A DNA stretch of 64,000 bases, from NCBI GenBank assembly GCA_030584085.1, contig CP129490.1, positions 62,001 to 126,000 on the forward strand, written 5' to 3'. The stretch is from Melioribacteraceae bacterium (GTDB lineage Bacteria; Bacteroidota; Ignavibacteria; Ignavibacteriales; Melioribacteraceae). Positions 1-7,870 of the stretch are shown here, piece by piece. A program made the position numbers and the translations under genes. The notes beneath the pieces were generated by a model. That model worked only from the letters and a program-made list of their open reading frames with translations, had not been told where the DNA came from and searched no databases. Position 1 is the first letter of the stretch. The number at the start of each line of letters is the position of its first letter.

Positions 1-1
1 T

Positions 2-1243
2 AAACAGTTTGAAATGGTTCCAAAGTATCATGCTCGCGATGCCGCAATTATTAAGGCAATGTTTAATGATTGTCCGGTTCTACTTGGTTCGGCTACACCT
101 TCAATTGAAAGCATGTACAATGCGAAACAAGGTAAATACAAACTAGTTGAGTTGCTTTATAGAATCGATAACGCAAAGATGCCGGAGATTAAACTTGTTG
201 ATATTTCCGCGGCTAAGAAGCAGAAAAAATTGGAAGGATCTTTTTCATCAGATTTATTGAGCGCAATAAATCAAAAATTAAAAAAGAATGAACGTGTAAT
301 TATTTTACAAAACAGACGCGGTTTTTCAACTCAAGTTTTTTGTGAAGACTGCGGAAATATTGAAATGTGTGATGATTGCTCGGTTCCGAATGTTTATCAC
401 ATAAGTAAAAACATTATGCAATGCCATTATTGCGGAAATGTTAAACCTGTTCCCAAAGCTTGTTCGGTTTGCGGGTCTATTAAAATTAAATTTTTTGGTA
501 CCGGTACACAAAGAGTTGAAGACGAAATCGATTACTATTTTCCAGATGCAAAAATTGAACGAATTGATTCCGACAGCATTAACAAAAAAGGAAAACTAAG
601 TTCTATTCTTAATAGTTTTAAAAAGGGTGAGATTGATATTCTTGTTGGAACTCAAATGGTTTCAAAAGGATTGGATTTTTCGGATGTTACTTTGGTAGGA
701 GTTATTTCCGCGGAGACAACTTTGTGGATTCCCGATTTCCGTGCCGATGAAAGAACATTTCAATTATTGACTCAAGTCGCCGGAAGAGCCGGCAGAAGCA
801 GCGCGCCTGGACAAGTATTAATTCAAACCGCGAACAAAAGTAATTTTGTACTTCAAAAAGTTTTACAAACAGATTACGAAGGTTTTTACGAAAAAGAAAT
901 CGGGTTACGTAAACAAGGTGATTATCCTCCATTTACTAGATTGTGTTTAATAGAAACAAAAGACGGAAATGATCCGCGATCTAAAAATGCGATCAAACAA
1001 TTTTATGATATATTACAAAAGAAAAGTAAAGGATTAATGATAACGCCTCCGCAAGAAGCAATCATTCATAAACTTAAAGGCGAATACCGATATCACCTAT
1101 TGATAAAAAGTAAGCGTGAAACCGATCCAAACGGAAGAATATTGCGCGAGGCAGTATTAAACACTTTTATTGAATTTAATAGAGTTTCTCGATTTAGAGA
1201 TGTTAAACTTATTATTGATATCGATCCGCAAGGAATGTTGTAG
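2..1243 (+). CDS. priA: Primosomal protein N' (PriA helicase), 3' part
   Basis: This is the C-terminal part of the replication-restart helicase PriA, a 3'-5' helicase that reloads the replisome at stalled forks. The frame is open to the left edge (the residues before the first Met read KQFE), so the true start lies outside the window. Visible are YHARD and LGSATPS (helicase motif III), eight zinc-binding cysteines in CxxC pairs starting at CEDCG, GTQMVSKGLDF (motif V) and QVAGRAGR (motif VI). The zinc-binding insertion inside the helicase core is diagnostic of PriA. It converges with the next gene. Confidence 0.96.
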   Translation, partial: KQFEMVPKYHARDAAIIKAMFNDCPVLLGSATPSIESMYNAKQGKYKLVELLYRIDNAKMPEIKLVDISAAKKQKKLEGSFSSDLLSAINQKLKKNERVIILQNRRGFSTQVFCEDCGNIEMCDDCSVPNVYHISKNIMQCHYCGNVKPVPKACSVCGSIKIKFFGTGTQRVEDEIDYYFPDAKIERIDSDSINKKGKLSSILNSFKKGEIDILVGTQMVSKGLDFSDVTLVGVISAETTLWIPDFRADERTFQLLTQVAGRAGRSSAPGQVLIQTANKSNFVLQKVLQTDYEGFYEKEIGLRKQGDYPPFTRLCLIETKDGNDPRSKNAIKQFYDILQKKSKGLMITPPQEAIIHKLKGEYRYHLLIKSKRETDPNGRILREAVLNTFIEFNRVSRFRDVKLIIDIDPQGML

Positions 1244-1281
1244 ACTTTTTACTCGAAAAGATTTTTACACTTCAAAAACAA

Positions 1282-1872
1282 TCACAGCAAATTAAACGAA
1301 AGCATAATGTACTGAGAATTATAACCTTCGTTACCGCTGTATAATCCCGCGTTTGAAATATGTCTGAATAAATAAGAAAGTTCAACGCATATATCGGATA
1401 TATTAAAAAGTTCAATGCCAATACCAATCATATCGCTGAAGATTAAATTCCCGCCTAAATTTCTTCCCGCAATTTCCGGCATGCTGATATAGTTAATTCC
1501 AATACCGCCTTTAAAGAAAAACGGAAATCCTAAAAGAGTTACATCACATTTTAATAGTGGAGTTAAACCAAGTAAAAAGTTTGACCTTCCGATTCCCGAG
1601 AAATATTCGAACGTAAAGTCGTTTTCATAGGAAATATTTTCAGCAAGTTTGCCGAACTTCGGAAGTTTGAGCATGAACAAAATTTGATCGTTGATTACAT
1701 CATTGCTCAAACCATTTCCTTTTGCAATTGAAAAGTTGATACCGCCTTCTTCAAAAACTTGTTGAGCTGTAATATTGATTGAAGCAAAAAAGAATATTAA
1801 GATTATAATCCATGGAGAGAAACTGAAAAGTTTTGTTTGATATGTCTTTGTTGAATGGCTTTTAGTAAACAT
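1282..1872 (-). CDS. PagL-like lipid A 3-O-deacylase (acyloxyacyl hydrolase family)
   Basis: The 196-residue protein has a basic N-terminus and a hydrophobic signal segment (about residues 16-36), so it is exported. The C-terminal motif RHISNAGLY carries the His and Ser (H171, S173) that in PagL are two members of the catalytic triad of an outer-membrane beta-barrel that removes the 3-O acyl chain of lipid A. The position matching the third member (Glu in Pseudomonas PagL) is Asn185 here, with a Glu three residues earlier. This gives good confidence in the family and less in activity. Its ATG start is preceded by GGTGACAA. Confidence 0.72.
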   Translation of the reverse strand: MFTKSHSTKTYQTKLFSFSPWIIILIFFFASINITAQQVFEEGGINFSIAKGNGLSNDVINDQILFMLKLPKFGKLAENISYENDFTFEYFSGIGRSNFLLGLTPLLKCDVTLLGFPFFFKGGIGINYISMPEIAGRNLGGNLIFSDMIGIGIELFNISDICVELSYLFRHISNAGLYSGNEGYNSQYIMLSFNLL

Positions 1873-2009
1873 TTGTCACCACGCAGAGCGAATGACAGAA
1901 TCCGACTAAAAAGTTTTATTTCTATTAGAAAATTAGTATTTCAAAAAATAAGAAGCATTAAAAATCGATTATAAAGTTTATGAAAGATTGAAAAGTGATG
2001 TGAATCATG

Positions 2010-2043
2010 AGGAAAAAATAAAGAGTGCACCTAAGTGCACTCT
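2010..2043 (-). terminator. Rho-independent terminator after the YIP1-family gene
   Basis: On the minus strand a perfect 9-bp stem AGAGTGCAC/GTGCACTCT with a 4-base loop is followed by TTTATTTTTT. It begins eight bases after the stop codon of the gene ending at 2051. Confidence 0.85.
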
Positions 2044-2050
2044 AAAAATA

Positions 2051-2875
2051 TCAAACTCCAAACCAACGTAAAAACGGAAGCGCATCTGCGAGAAGCCAGA
2101 ATATAAATCCAACACCGAGCCACAATCCGAAAACCATTGCGAAATATTTACCGTAACTATCGGACTTAAACATTTTAGCGAAACCAACTGCAACAACCGC
2201 ATAAAACCAAATTGAAAAAATATCAAGTTTTGCGAGAGCCCATCCGGCAAATGTTGTTTTATCGCCGTCTAAGATTGCACCGACACTTGTTCCTTGAATA
2301 AAGCGATCGAGTACAAACGCAAGAATTACCATAACAATAACTTGAATAACAATTATGTAATGCGGTAATCCATATGCACCCATTGCGCCTTTGTAAACTC
2401 CTTCCCCTTTTAAGCCGAACTTTGTAACTGCAAAGAACACTCCCGATACAATGAAGAACATCAAGAAAGTAAAAATCAAAATACCTAATGTAGAAAATAT
2501 CATTTGTGTGTTTCCTTGGTTCTCCATAAAATCACGAGTCTGCTGAAGTTGCTGTTCTTTTTGAGCTTCGGTCATTTGTCCGGATTTAACCATTTCATCA
2601 AATCGTTCTTCAATTGCGGTCATCTGCTTTTCCATGATAGAATATTTGATGGTTGGATTACTCATCATAACGTAATTAGAAATGATCGAAACAATTATCA
2701 CAACAAAAATCGGAATCAGCCAGTCGGTTGTCTTAACTCCGACATTTGACATACGCTTGAAAGTATTACCCGGTTCTGAAAAAACACCGACAAGTTTATC
2801 GGTATGATTTAATTCAAAATCCTCTTCGGAAGTTTCCTCTTGTGGTTGAACTTCTTGGTCTTTTAATTCGTCCAT
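2051..2875 (-). CDS. YIP1 family integral membrane protein
   Basis: This polytopic inner-membrane protein of 274 residues has an acidic, Glu/Gln-rich cytoplasmic N-terminus, a first membrane segment at about 75-95, a charged coiled stretch (EKQMTAIEERFDEMV and following), then about five hydrophobic segments. The pattern fits the bacterial YIP1 family (PF04893), whose biochemical role is not known. I chose the ATG at 2875, which has GGAGGG three bases upstream; a longer reading from TTG at 2890 would place that ribosome site inside the gene. It stands alone with its own terminator. Confidence 0.8.
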   Translation of the reverse strand: MDELKDQEVQPQEETSEEDFELNHTDKLVGVFSEPGNTFKRMSNVGVKTTDWLIPIFVVIIVSIISNYVMMSNPTIKYSIMEKQMTAIEERFDEMVKSGQMTEAQKEQQLQQTRDFMENQGNTQMIFSTLGILIFTFLMFFIVSGVFFAVTKFGLKGEGVYKGAMGAYGLPHYIIVIQVIVMVILAFVLDRFIQGTSVGAILDGDKTTFAGWALAKLDIFSIWFYAVVAVGFAKMFKSDSYGKYFAMVFGLWLGVGFIFWLLADALPFLRWFGV

Positions 2876-3109
2876 TAACCCTCCAAACAATTAGTTAAAG
2901 TGAGATGCCTGTCCTAAAATTACTAATTTTTCATATCGCCGAGCAAGAACTCTTTTTAGCTTTATAAACTTAGTGTTCCTTTGTGCTCTTTGTGGTGAAA
3001 CCCAATATTTATACACAAAGCAAGTTGTTTTATTCAAGTAAAATTAGATTTATTTGCCTCTTTTTCACTATTGAGGTAAGTTTCTGTACTAAAATTTTAT
3101 GGAGATTGA

Positions 3110-4486
3110 ATGAAAACTATTATCGAACCTTTCAAAATCAAATCAGTTGAACCAATTAGATTTACTACAAAAGAAGAACGTATAAAAGTATTGGAGGATG
3201 CCGGTTATAATCCATTTTTAATCCACGCCGATGATGTTCTTATTGATTTATTAACCGACAGCGGAACTTCTGCTATGAGTTCTAAACAATGGGCGGGAAT
3301 CATGGACGGCGATGAATCATATGCCGGTTCAAGAAGCTTTTATAGATTTGAAGCCGCGGTTAGAAAAATTACCGGTGATAAATTTATAATCCCAACACAT
3401 CAAGGAAGAGCAGCTGAGAAAATATTGTTTTCCATTCTCGGCGGACCGGGCAAATATATTCCTAACAACACGCACTTTGATACAACACGAGCAAACATTG
3501 AATTCAGCGGTGCAGAAGCTGTTGATCTTCTTTGTGAAGTCGGTAAACACCCCGAACAAAAAGCTGACTTCAAAGGAAATATGGACGTAGAAAAACTTGA
3601 AAATTTTATCAAAGAAACAGGCGCTGAAAATATTCCGGTTGTAATGTTGACAGTTACAAACAATTCCGGCGGCGGTCAACCGGTTTCAATGCAAAATGTT
3701 AAAGACGTTAGTTCTGTTTGTAAAAAATATAACATTCCTCTTTTCTTTGATGCTTGCCGTTTTGCAGAAAATGCTTACTTCATTAAGAAGAGAGAAAAAG
3801 GTTACGAGAATAAATCTGTTTTGGAAATCTGTCAAGAAATGTTCTCATACGGTGACGGCGCAACGATGAGCGCAAAAAAGGATGCGCTTGTAAATATCGG
3901 CGGATTTCTCTCTCTAAACGACGAAGAACTTGCAATGAAATGTCGAAATCTTTTAATAGTTACAGAAGGATTTCCTACATACGGCGGATTAGCCGGAAGA
4001 GATTTGGAAGCCGTTGCGCAAGGCTTGGAAGAAGTCGTTGATGAACATTATTTACAGTACAGAATTAGAAGTACGGAATATCTGGGTGAGAAAGTTGTTA
4101 ATGCCGGTGTTCCGATTATCGAACCGCCGGGCGGACATGCAATTTATATCGATGCAAAAAGATTTTTACCGAATATTCCACCAAGCCAATATCCGGGACA
4201 ATCAATTGTTTGTGAACTATATATTGAAGGCGGAGTTCGAGCGGTAGAAATAGGAAGTGTTATGTTCGGTAAGTATGATAAGAAAACCGGAGAGTTAATT
4301 TCACCACCCATGGAACTTGTAAGATTAGCAATTCCAAGAAGAGTTTATACTCAAAGTCATATTGATTTTGTAGCTGAAGTCGTGATTGAAGTATTCAAAA
4401 ACAAAAATAAACTAAGAGGTTACGAAATAACATACGAAGCCCCGATGCTTCGTCACTTTACGGCAAAGTTTAAACCGGTACACTAA
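3110..4486 (+). CDS. tnaA: Tryptophanase (tryptophan indole-lyase)
   Basis: This PLP-dependent beta-eliminating lyase would split tryptophan into indole, pyruvate and ammonia. The 458 residues align end to end with the tryptophanase/tyrosine phenol-lyase family. The PLP lysine lies in MSAKKD (Lys257). Three substrate-pocket positions favour tryptophanase over tyrosine phenol-lyase: Asp124 (Thr in the phenol-lyase), Ile381 (Arg in the phenol-lyase) and His449 in LRHF (Phe in the phenol-lyase). The ATG is preceded by GGAG six bases upstream. No tryptophan permease gene and no obvious TnaC leader peptide lie beside it, so its regulation differs from the E. coli operon. Activity is inferred from sequence. 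Confidence 0.88.
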   Translation: MKTIIEPFKIKSVEPIRFTTKEERIKVLEDAGYNPFLIHADDVLIDLLTDSGTSAMSSKQWAGIMDGDESYAGSRSFYRFEAAVRKITGDKFIIPTHQGRAAEKILFSILGGPGKYIPNNTHFDTTRANIEFSGAEAVDLLCEVGKHPEQKADFKGNMDVEKLENFIKETGAENIPVVMLTVTNNSGGGQPVSMQNVKDVSSVCKKYNIPLFFDACRFAENAYFIKKREKGYENKSVLEICQEMFSYGDGATMSAKKDALVNIGGFLSLNDEELAMKCRNLLIVTEGFPTYGGLAGRDLEAVAQGLEEVVDEHYLQYRIRSTEYLGEKVVNAGVPIIEPPGGHAIYIDAKRFLPNIPPSQYPGQSIVCELYIEGGVRAVEIGSVMFGKYDKKTGELISPPMELVRLAIPRRVYTQSHIDFVAEVVIEVFKNKNKLRGYEITYEAPMLRHFTAKFKPVH

Positions 4487-4497
4487 AACTTTGCTAC

Positions 4498-4563
4498 CTC
4501 TGTGTCCAAAAAGCTTTTACACAGAAAACCACTGAGAAGACACGGAGAGCCACAGAGAAAGAT
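4498..4563. repeat. Degenerate CACAGAG-type intergenic repeat
   Basis: The gap between tnaA and the next gene carries the words CTCTGTG, ACACAGA, CACTGAGA, ACACGGAGA and CCACAGAGA. This resembles a class of degenerate intergenic repeat seen in many bacterial genomes. A related stretch with CACAAAG words lies near 2972-3000. The ribosome site of the following gene falls at its right edge. Confidence 0.4.
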
Positions 4564-4569
4564 TATAAA

Positions 4570-5385
4570 ATGAAATTTGAAAAACATATAGAATACAGAC
4601 CAAGCAAGCAAATCTGGCGGATTATAATTACAGATGATGAAAGTGTTGTTATTGAAAAACGAGATACATCGGATAAACAAGTGTATTTCGATAGTTTTGA
4701 ATTAGAATCCAACCAAGTCATTTTTTCCAATTTACAACTTGATGAAAAATTCTGGATTGGAATTGAGAAAGTATATAAAGGAGTAATTTTATTTCACAAA
4801 TATTCCAAGCCGGATATGCCGGGACATAAAGAAATTATTGCTTATGATATTAAATCCGGAAAAATACTTTGGCGCAATGAAGATTACGCTTACTTGTTTG
4901 TCCATGACGAAAAAGTATATTGTTACAAACAGCAATTTGAAGGACGAAACTTTTTTACTTTGGATTATTTATCCGGTGAACTTATAGAAGAACTTGGGAA
5001 CGACACTCAAAAAGTAAATTCGATTTATGATATGGCAAGAGAAAAAGAGTCATACAAGGATTACATATTCCCGGAAACGATTGAATCAAAGAATGAAAAA
5101 GTAACCGAAATAATAAAAGAGCTGAAGTCCAATCTTGCTATTGTGGATCAAGTTGAATATAATATTTATGGAAATTATCTTTTTGCAAGCTATCATACAA
5201 AAGCATTTGAAAATAGTATGATAAACAGATTTTCAGTAATTGATCTTGATTCCGGTAAAGAAACATTCACAGAAGTTCTTTCTCCAAATACTGCATCATT
5301 AATGACGGATTCTTTTTTTGTTTACAAGAATTTTCTATTTCTCTTAAAAGGAAAAGATGAGTTGCTGATTTATAAAATTGTATGA
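4570..5385 (+). CDS. DUF4905-like protein, predicted beta-propeller fold
   Basis: The 271-residue protein lacks a signal peptide and is probably cytoplasmic. It contains PQQ-like strands such as YDIKSGKILWR and DLDSGKETF, the kind of repeat that builds beta-propeller blades, and its overall look fits the DUF4905 family of Bacteroidota and Ignavibacteria, which has no assigned function. Its stop codon overlaps the start of the next gene (ATGA), so it is translationally coupled to the AmmeMemoRadiSam pair and may share their process. The family call is from memory of the pattern and only moderately sure. Confidence 0.6.
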   Translation: MKFEKHIEYRPSKQIWRIIITDDESVVIEKRDTSDKQVYFDSFELESNQVIFSNLQLDEKFWIGIEKVYKGVILFHKYSKPDMPGHKEIIAYDIKSGKILWRNEDYAYLFVHDEKVYCYKQQFEGRNFFTLDYLSGELIEELGNDTQKVNSIYDMAREKESYKDYIFPETIESKNEKVTEIIKELKSNLAIVDQVEYNIYGNYLFASYHTKAFENSMINRFSVIDLDSGKETFTEVLSPNTASLMTDSFFVYKNFLFLLKGKDELLIYKIV

Positions 5386-5972
5386 GTCACAAAATGGAAT
5401 TTACCATTGAACAGAAGAAACTGTTAATTAGACTCGCAAGAGAAAGTATTGAAGAACGTTTATTTAAGAAGAAAAAATCTCTCAACATTAACACAAAAAA
5501 AGATCCTGTTCTAAAATCAAAGTGTGGAGCGTTTGTTACATTAACAATAGAAGATCAACTAAGAGGATGCATCGGCTACATAACCTCAACTTCCCCATTA
5601 TATAAAACAATTCAAGATGCTGCAATCGGTGCGGCATTCAACGATCCTCGGTTTTACCCTTTAATCGAAACAGAGTATGAGCAGATAGAAGTGGAAATCT
5701 CCGTCTTATCTGAACCCTTTCCGATGAAAAACTATGATGATATTATTGTTGGTCTTCATGGATTAATATTAGAAGAAGCCGGTCAGCGCGGTTTATTACT
5801 TCCGCAAGTCCCAATTGAACATGGAATGGACAGAGAACAATTTTTAAATGCCATCTGTAGAAAAACCGGAGTTCCTCAAAACTTATGGCGGAAGAAATTG
5901 TTGAATATCTCTCTTTTTACCGCCACAGTTTTTAGCGAAAAAGATTTGGTGGATGAAAATGCAATTGATTAG
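5382..5972 (+). CDS. amrA: AmmeMemoRadiSam system protein A (AMMECR1 domain)
   Basis: This 196-residue AMMECR1-family protein has the family signature LRGCIGY at about residues 62-68, the segment DAAIGAAFNDPRF and the typical ISVLSEP strand. In many bacteria AMMECR1, Memo and a radical-SAM gene are found together; their joint chemistry is not established. The start overlaps the previous stop by four bases and its end overlaps the next gene by 20 bases, so all three are one transcript. The radical-SAM partner is not in this window. Confidence 0.9.
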   Translation: MSHKMEFTIEQKKLLIRLARESIEERLFKKKKSLNINTKKDPVLKSKCGAFVTLTIEDQLRGCIGYITSTSPLYKTIQDAAIGAAFNDPRFYPLIETEYEQIEVEISVLSEPFPMKNYDDIIVGLHGLILEEAGQRGLLLPQVPIEHGMDREQFLNAICRKTGVPQNLWRKKLLNISLFTATVFSEKDLVDENAID

Positions 5973-6774
5973 AGAACCGGCTGTTGCCGGAATGTTTTAT
6001 CCCGCAAGTGAAAAGAAATTAAAAGAACAATTAGAATATTTGTTTGATTTAACATCTTTGCAAAAAAAGTATAATAATGTTTACGGATTAGTTGCACCCC
6101 ATGCCGGATATATATATTCAGGCAAAACAGCAGCTTTCGGATATCATTCTGTTTCCCGAAAAATTTACGAACGCGCGATTATTATTTCACCAAGTCATAG
6201 AGAATACTTTCCCGGTATTTCGGTTTTCGATGGAGATGCATATAAAACACCTTTGGGAAATATGCCAATAGATATAGAGCTAAGAAAAAGGTTTGAGATG
6301 AATAGTAAGTTTATCTTCTCAAGTACGAAAGGACACATAGCCGAACACGCCGTTGAAGTCCATCTACCATTTATTCAATATCTTTACGGTAATATTCCAA
6401 TTGTACCGATTGTTATCGGCGATCAATCTAAAATATATCTAGATGAACTAGCGAAGAAGTTATCGGAAGTTAGTGATGAACACACTCTTATAATTGCAAG
6501 CAGCGATCTTTCACATTTCTATTCAAGAGTAGAAGCTAATCAGCTTGATTCTATTATTTCCGATAGAATTTCCTCTTTTGAATTTAAAGAGCTTCAAACA
6601 GATTTGGAAAAAAGGAATTGCGAAGCTTGCGGCGGTGGATGTATTGTTTCATTAATGAGTGCGGCTCAAAAACTTGGGAAAACAAACTCACAAATAATAC
6701 ATAGAAGTGATTCGAGTGAGACTAGCGGAGATACATCTGAAGTCGTTGGATATTTATCGGCCGTAATTTATTAG
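5953..6774 (+). CDS. amrB: AmmeMemoRadiSam system protein B (MEMO1 family)
   Basis: The 273-residue MEMO-like protein is related in fold to non-haem iron dioxygenases (LigB type). Segments recognised are APHAGYIYSG and SPSHREYF (the two metal-binding histidines in the family), EVHLPFIQYLYG, ASSDLSHFYS and EACGGGC (the conserved cysteine region). It starts inside the end of amrA (ATG at 5953, or two codons later) and its stop overlaps by four bases the stop region of the opposite-strand gene, so the two operons meet tail to tail with no spacer. Confidence 0.9.
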   Translation: MKMQLIREPAVAGMFYPASEKKLKEQLEYLFDLTSLQKKYNNVYGLVAPHAGYIYSGKTAAFGYHSVSRKIYERAIIISPSHREYFPGISVFDGDAYKTPLGNMPIDIELRKRFEMNSKFIFSSTKGHIAEHAVEVHLPFIQYLYGNIPIVPIVIGDQSKIYLDELAKKLSEVSDEHTLIIASSDLSHFYSRVEANQLDSIISDRISSFEFKELQTDLEKRNCEACGGGCIVSLMSAAQKLGKTNSQIIHRSDSSETSGDTSEVVGYLSAVIY

Positions 6775-7808
6775 TCTCCTTGTTGAAGTCGTTTTTCATT
6801 CCAAATTCTATTTGCCAAAAATCTCATGTCTTTATAAGTATCGGTTTCGTCAACAATCTCAAGTCCTAAAAGTGTTTCTATAATATCTTCCATTGTAACA
6901 ATTCCTTCCATCCCTCCATGTTCATCAATAACAAGTGCAATTTGTTCTTTGTTATCAATCATATCTTTAAAAAGTTTGGAGACGGGATAGTTTTCAAATA
7001 CAATTGTAATTTCTCTTTTTAACTCAACAAGTTTTTTACTGTAGTTTCTTTCTATCATCTCTAAAAGAACTTCATCTTTTAAAATATACCCGGTAATATT
7101 TTCGCGATGAGCTTTGTAAATAGGAATCCTTGAGAATATCTTGGTTTCAAACATTTTATGAAATTGTTCCACGGTAATATCTTCACTTACTGATTGCACT
7201 ACTGTTCTGGGGGTTAATATTTTTTTGACAAGTATCTTATTAAAATCGATCAAATGAATAAGCATTTTAGATTCGTCTTTATTTAAAACTCCTTTCTTGG
7301 AACTGATTTTTGCCATTATTGAAAAATCATTGCGTGAAAAGAATGTCTCTTCACTCCCCTTTCCTGTAATTCTGGCTAGTTGTTGACTAATAAACACGAA
7401 TGGGTATAGAATTAAAATCATCCATCTAATTGCATAGGTTGCAAAAGGAATCAACTCCTGCCAGTATGTTGCCCCAATTGTTTTAGGTATGATTTCCGAA
7501 AAGAAGAGAATTAATAATGTTAGGACAACCGATACTACGGAAAGATATTCATCTCCCCAAATTAGTTGTGCTTGTGCACCAACGCCGGCAGCACCAATTG
7601 TGTGAGCAAATGTATTAAGAGTTAAGATTGCAGCAAGCGGTTGATCGATATTTTCTTTTAAACGCTTGAGCTTGGCTGCGTATTTTTTTCCTTCTTCCAA
7701 TTTTATTTCAATAAACGTCGAATTGGAGCTAAGAATTATTGCTTCCAGCATCGAACAAAGGAATGAAAAGAATATAGCAATAGCCAGATATAGAATTAAC
7801 AGTGTCAT
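6771..7808 (-). CDS. CNNM-domain/CBS-pair membrane protein (CorC/hemolysin C family)
   Basis: The 345-residue inner-membrane protein has an N-terminal CNNM (DUF21) domain with about four hydrophobic segments (residues 1-150, including FFSEIIPKTIGA, a family hallmark), followed by two CBS domains (LTPRTVVQSV and VIDEHGGMEGIVTMEDIIETLLG). Members bind nucleotides through the CBS pair and have been linked to magnesium or cobalt transport. The usual C-terminal CorC_HlyC domain is absent: the protein ends about 30 residues after the second CBS. Start is ATG at 7808. Confidence 0.88.
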   Translation of the reverse strand: MTLLILYLAIAIFFSFLCSMLEAIILSSNSTFIEIKLEEGKKYAAKLKRLKENIDQPLAAILTLNTFAHTIGAAGVGAQAQLIWGDEYLSVVSVVLTLLILFFSEIIPKTIGATYWQELIPFATYAIRWMILILYPFVFISQQLARITGKGSEETFFSRNDFSIMAKISSKKGVLNKDESKMLIHLIDFNKILVKKILTPRTVVQSVSEDITVEQFHKMFETKIFSRIPIYKAHRENITGYILKDEVLLEMIERNYSKKLVELKREITIVFENYPVSKLFKDMIDNKEQIALVIDEHGGMEGIVTMEDIIETLLGLEIVDETDTYKDMRFLANRIWNEKRLQQGD

Positions 7809-7829
7809 AAATCAAATAGTAAATAATTA

Positions 7830-7860
7830 TTCCCGAAGGCAATATAAATACCTTCGGGAA
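7830..7860 (-). terminator. Hairpin after the tricorn protease gene
   Basis: A 10-bp perfect stem, TTCCCGAAGG/CCTTCGGGAA, with an 11-base AT loop lies ten bases past the stop codon of the minus-strand gene at 7871. The following minus-strand sequence is AT-rich but lacks a clean T run, so it is a weak terminator or a processing/stability hairpin. Confidence 0.55.
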
Positions 7861-7870
7861 ATAAACAAGA

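Noticed and set aside
3110-4486. Tyrosine phenol-lyase
   Set aside because: The positions that contact phenol (Thr, Arg, Phe) are replaced by Asp, Ile and His as in tryptophanase.
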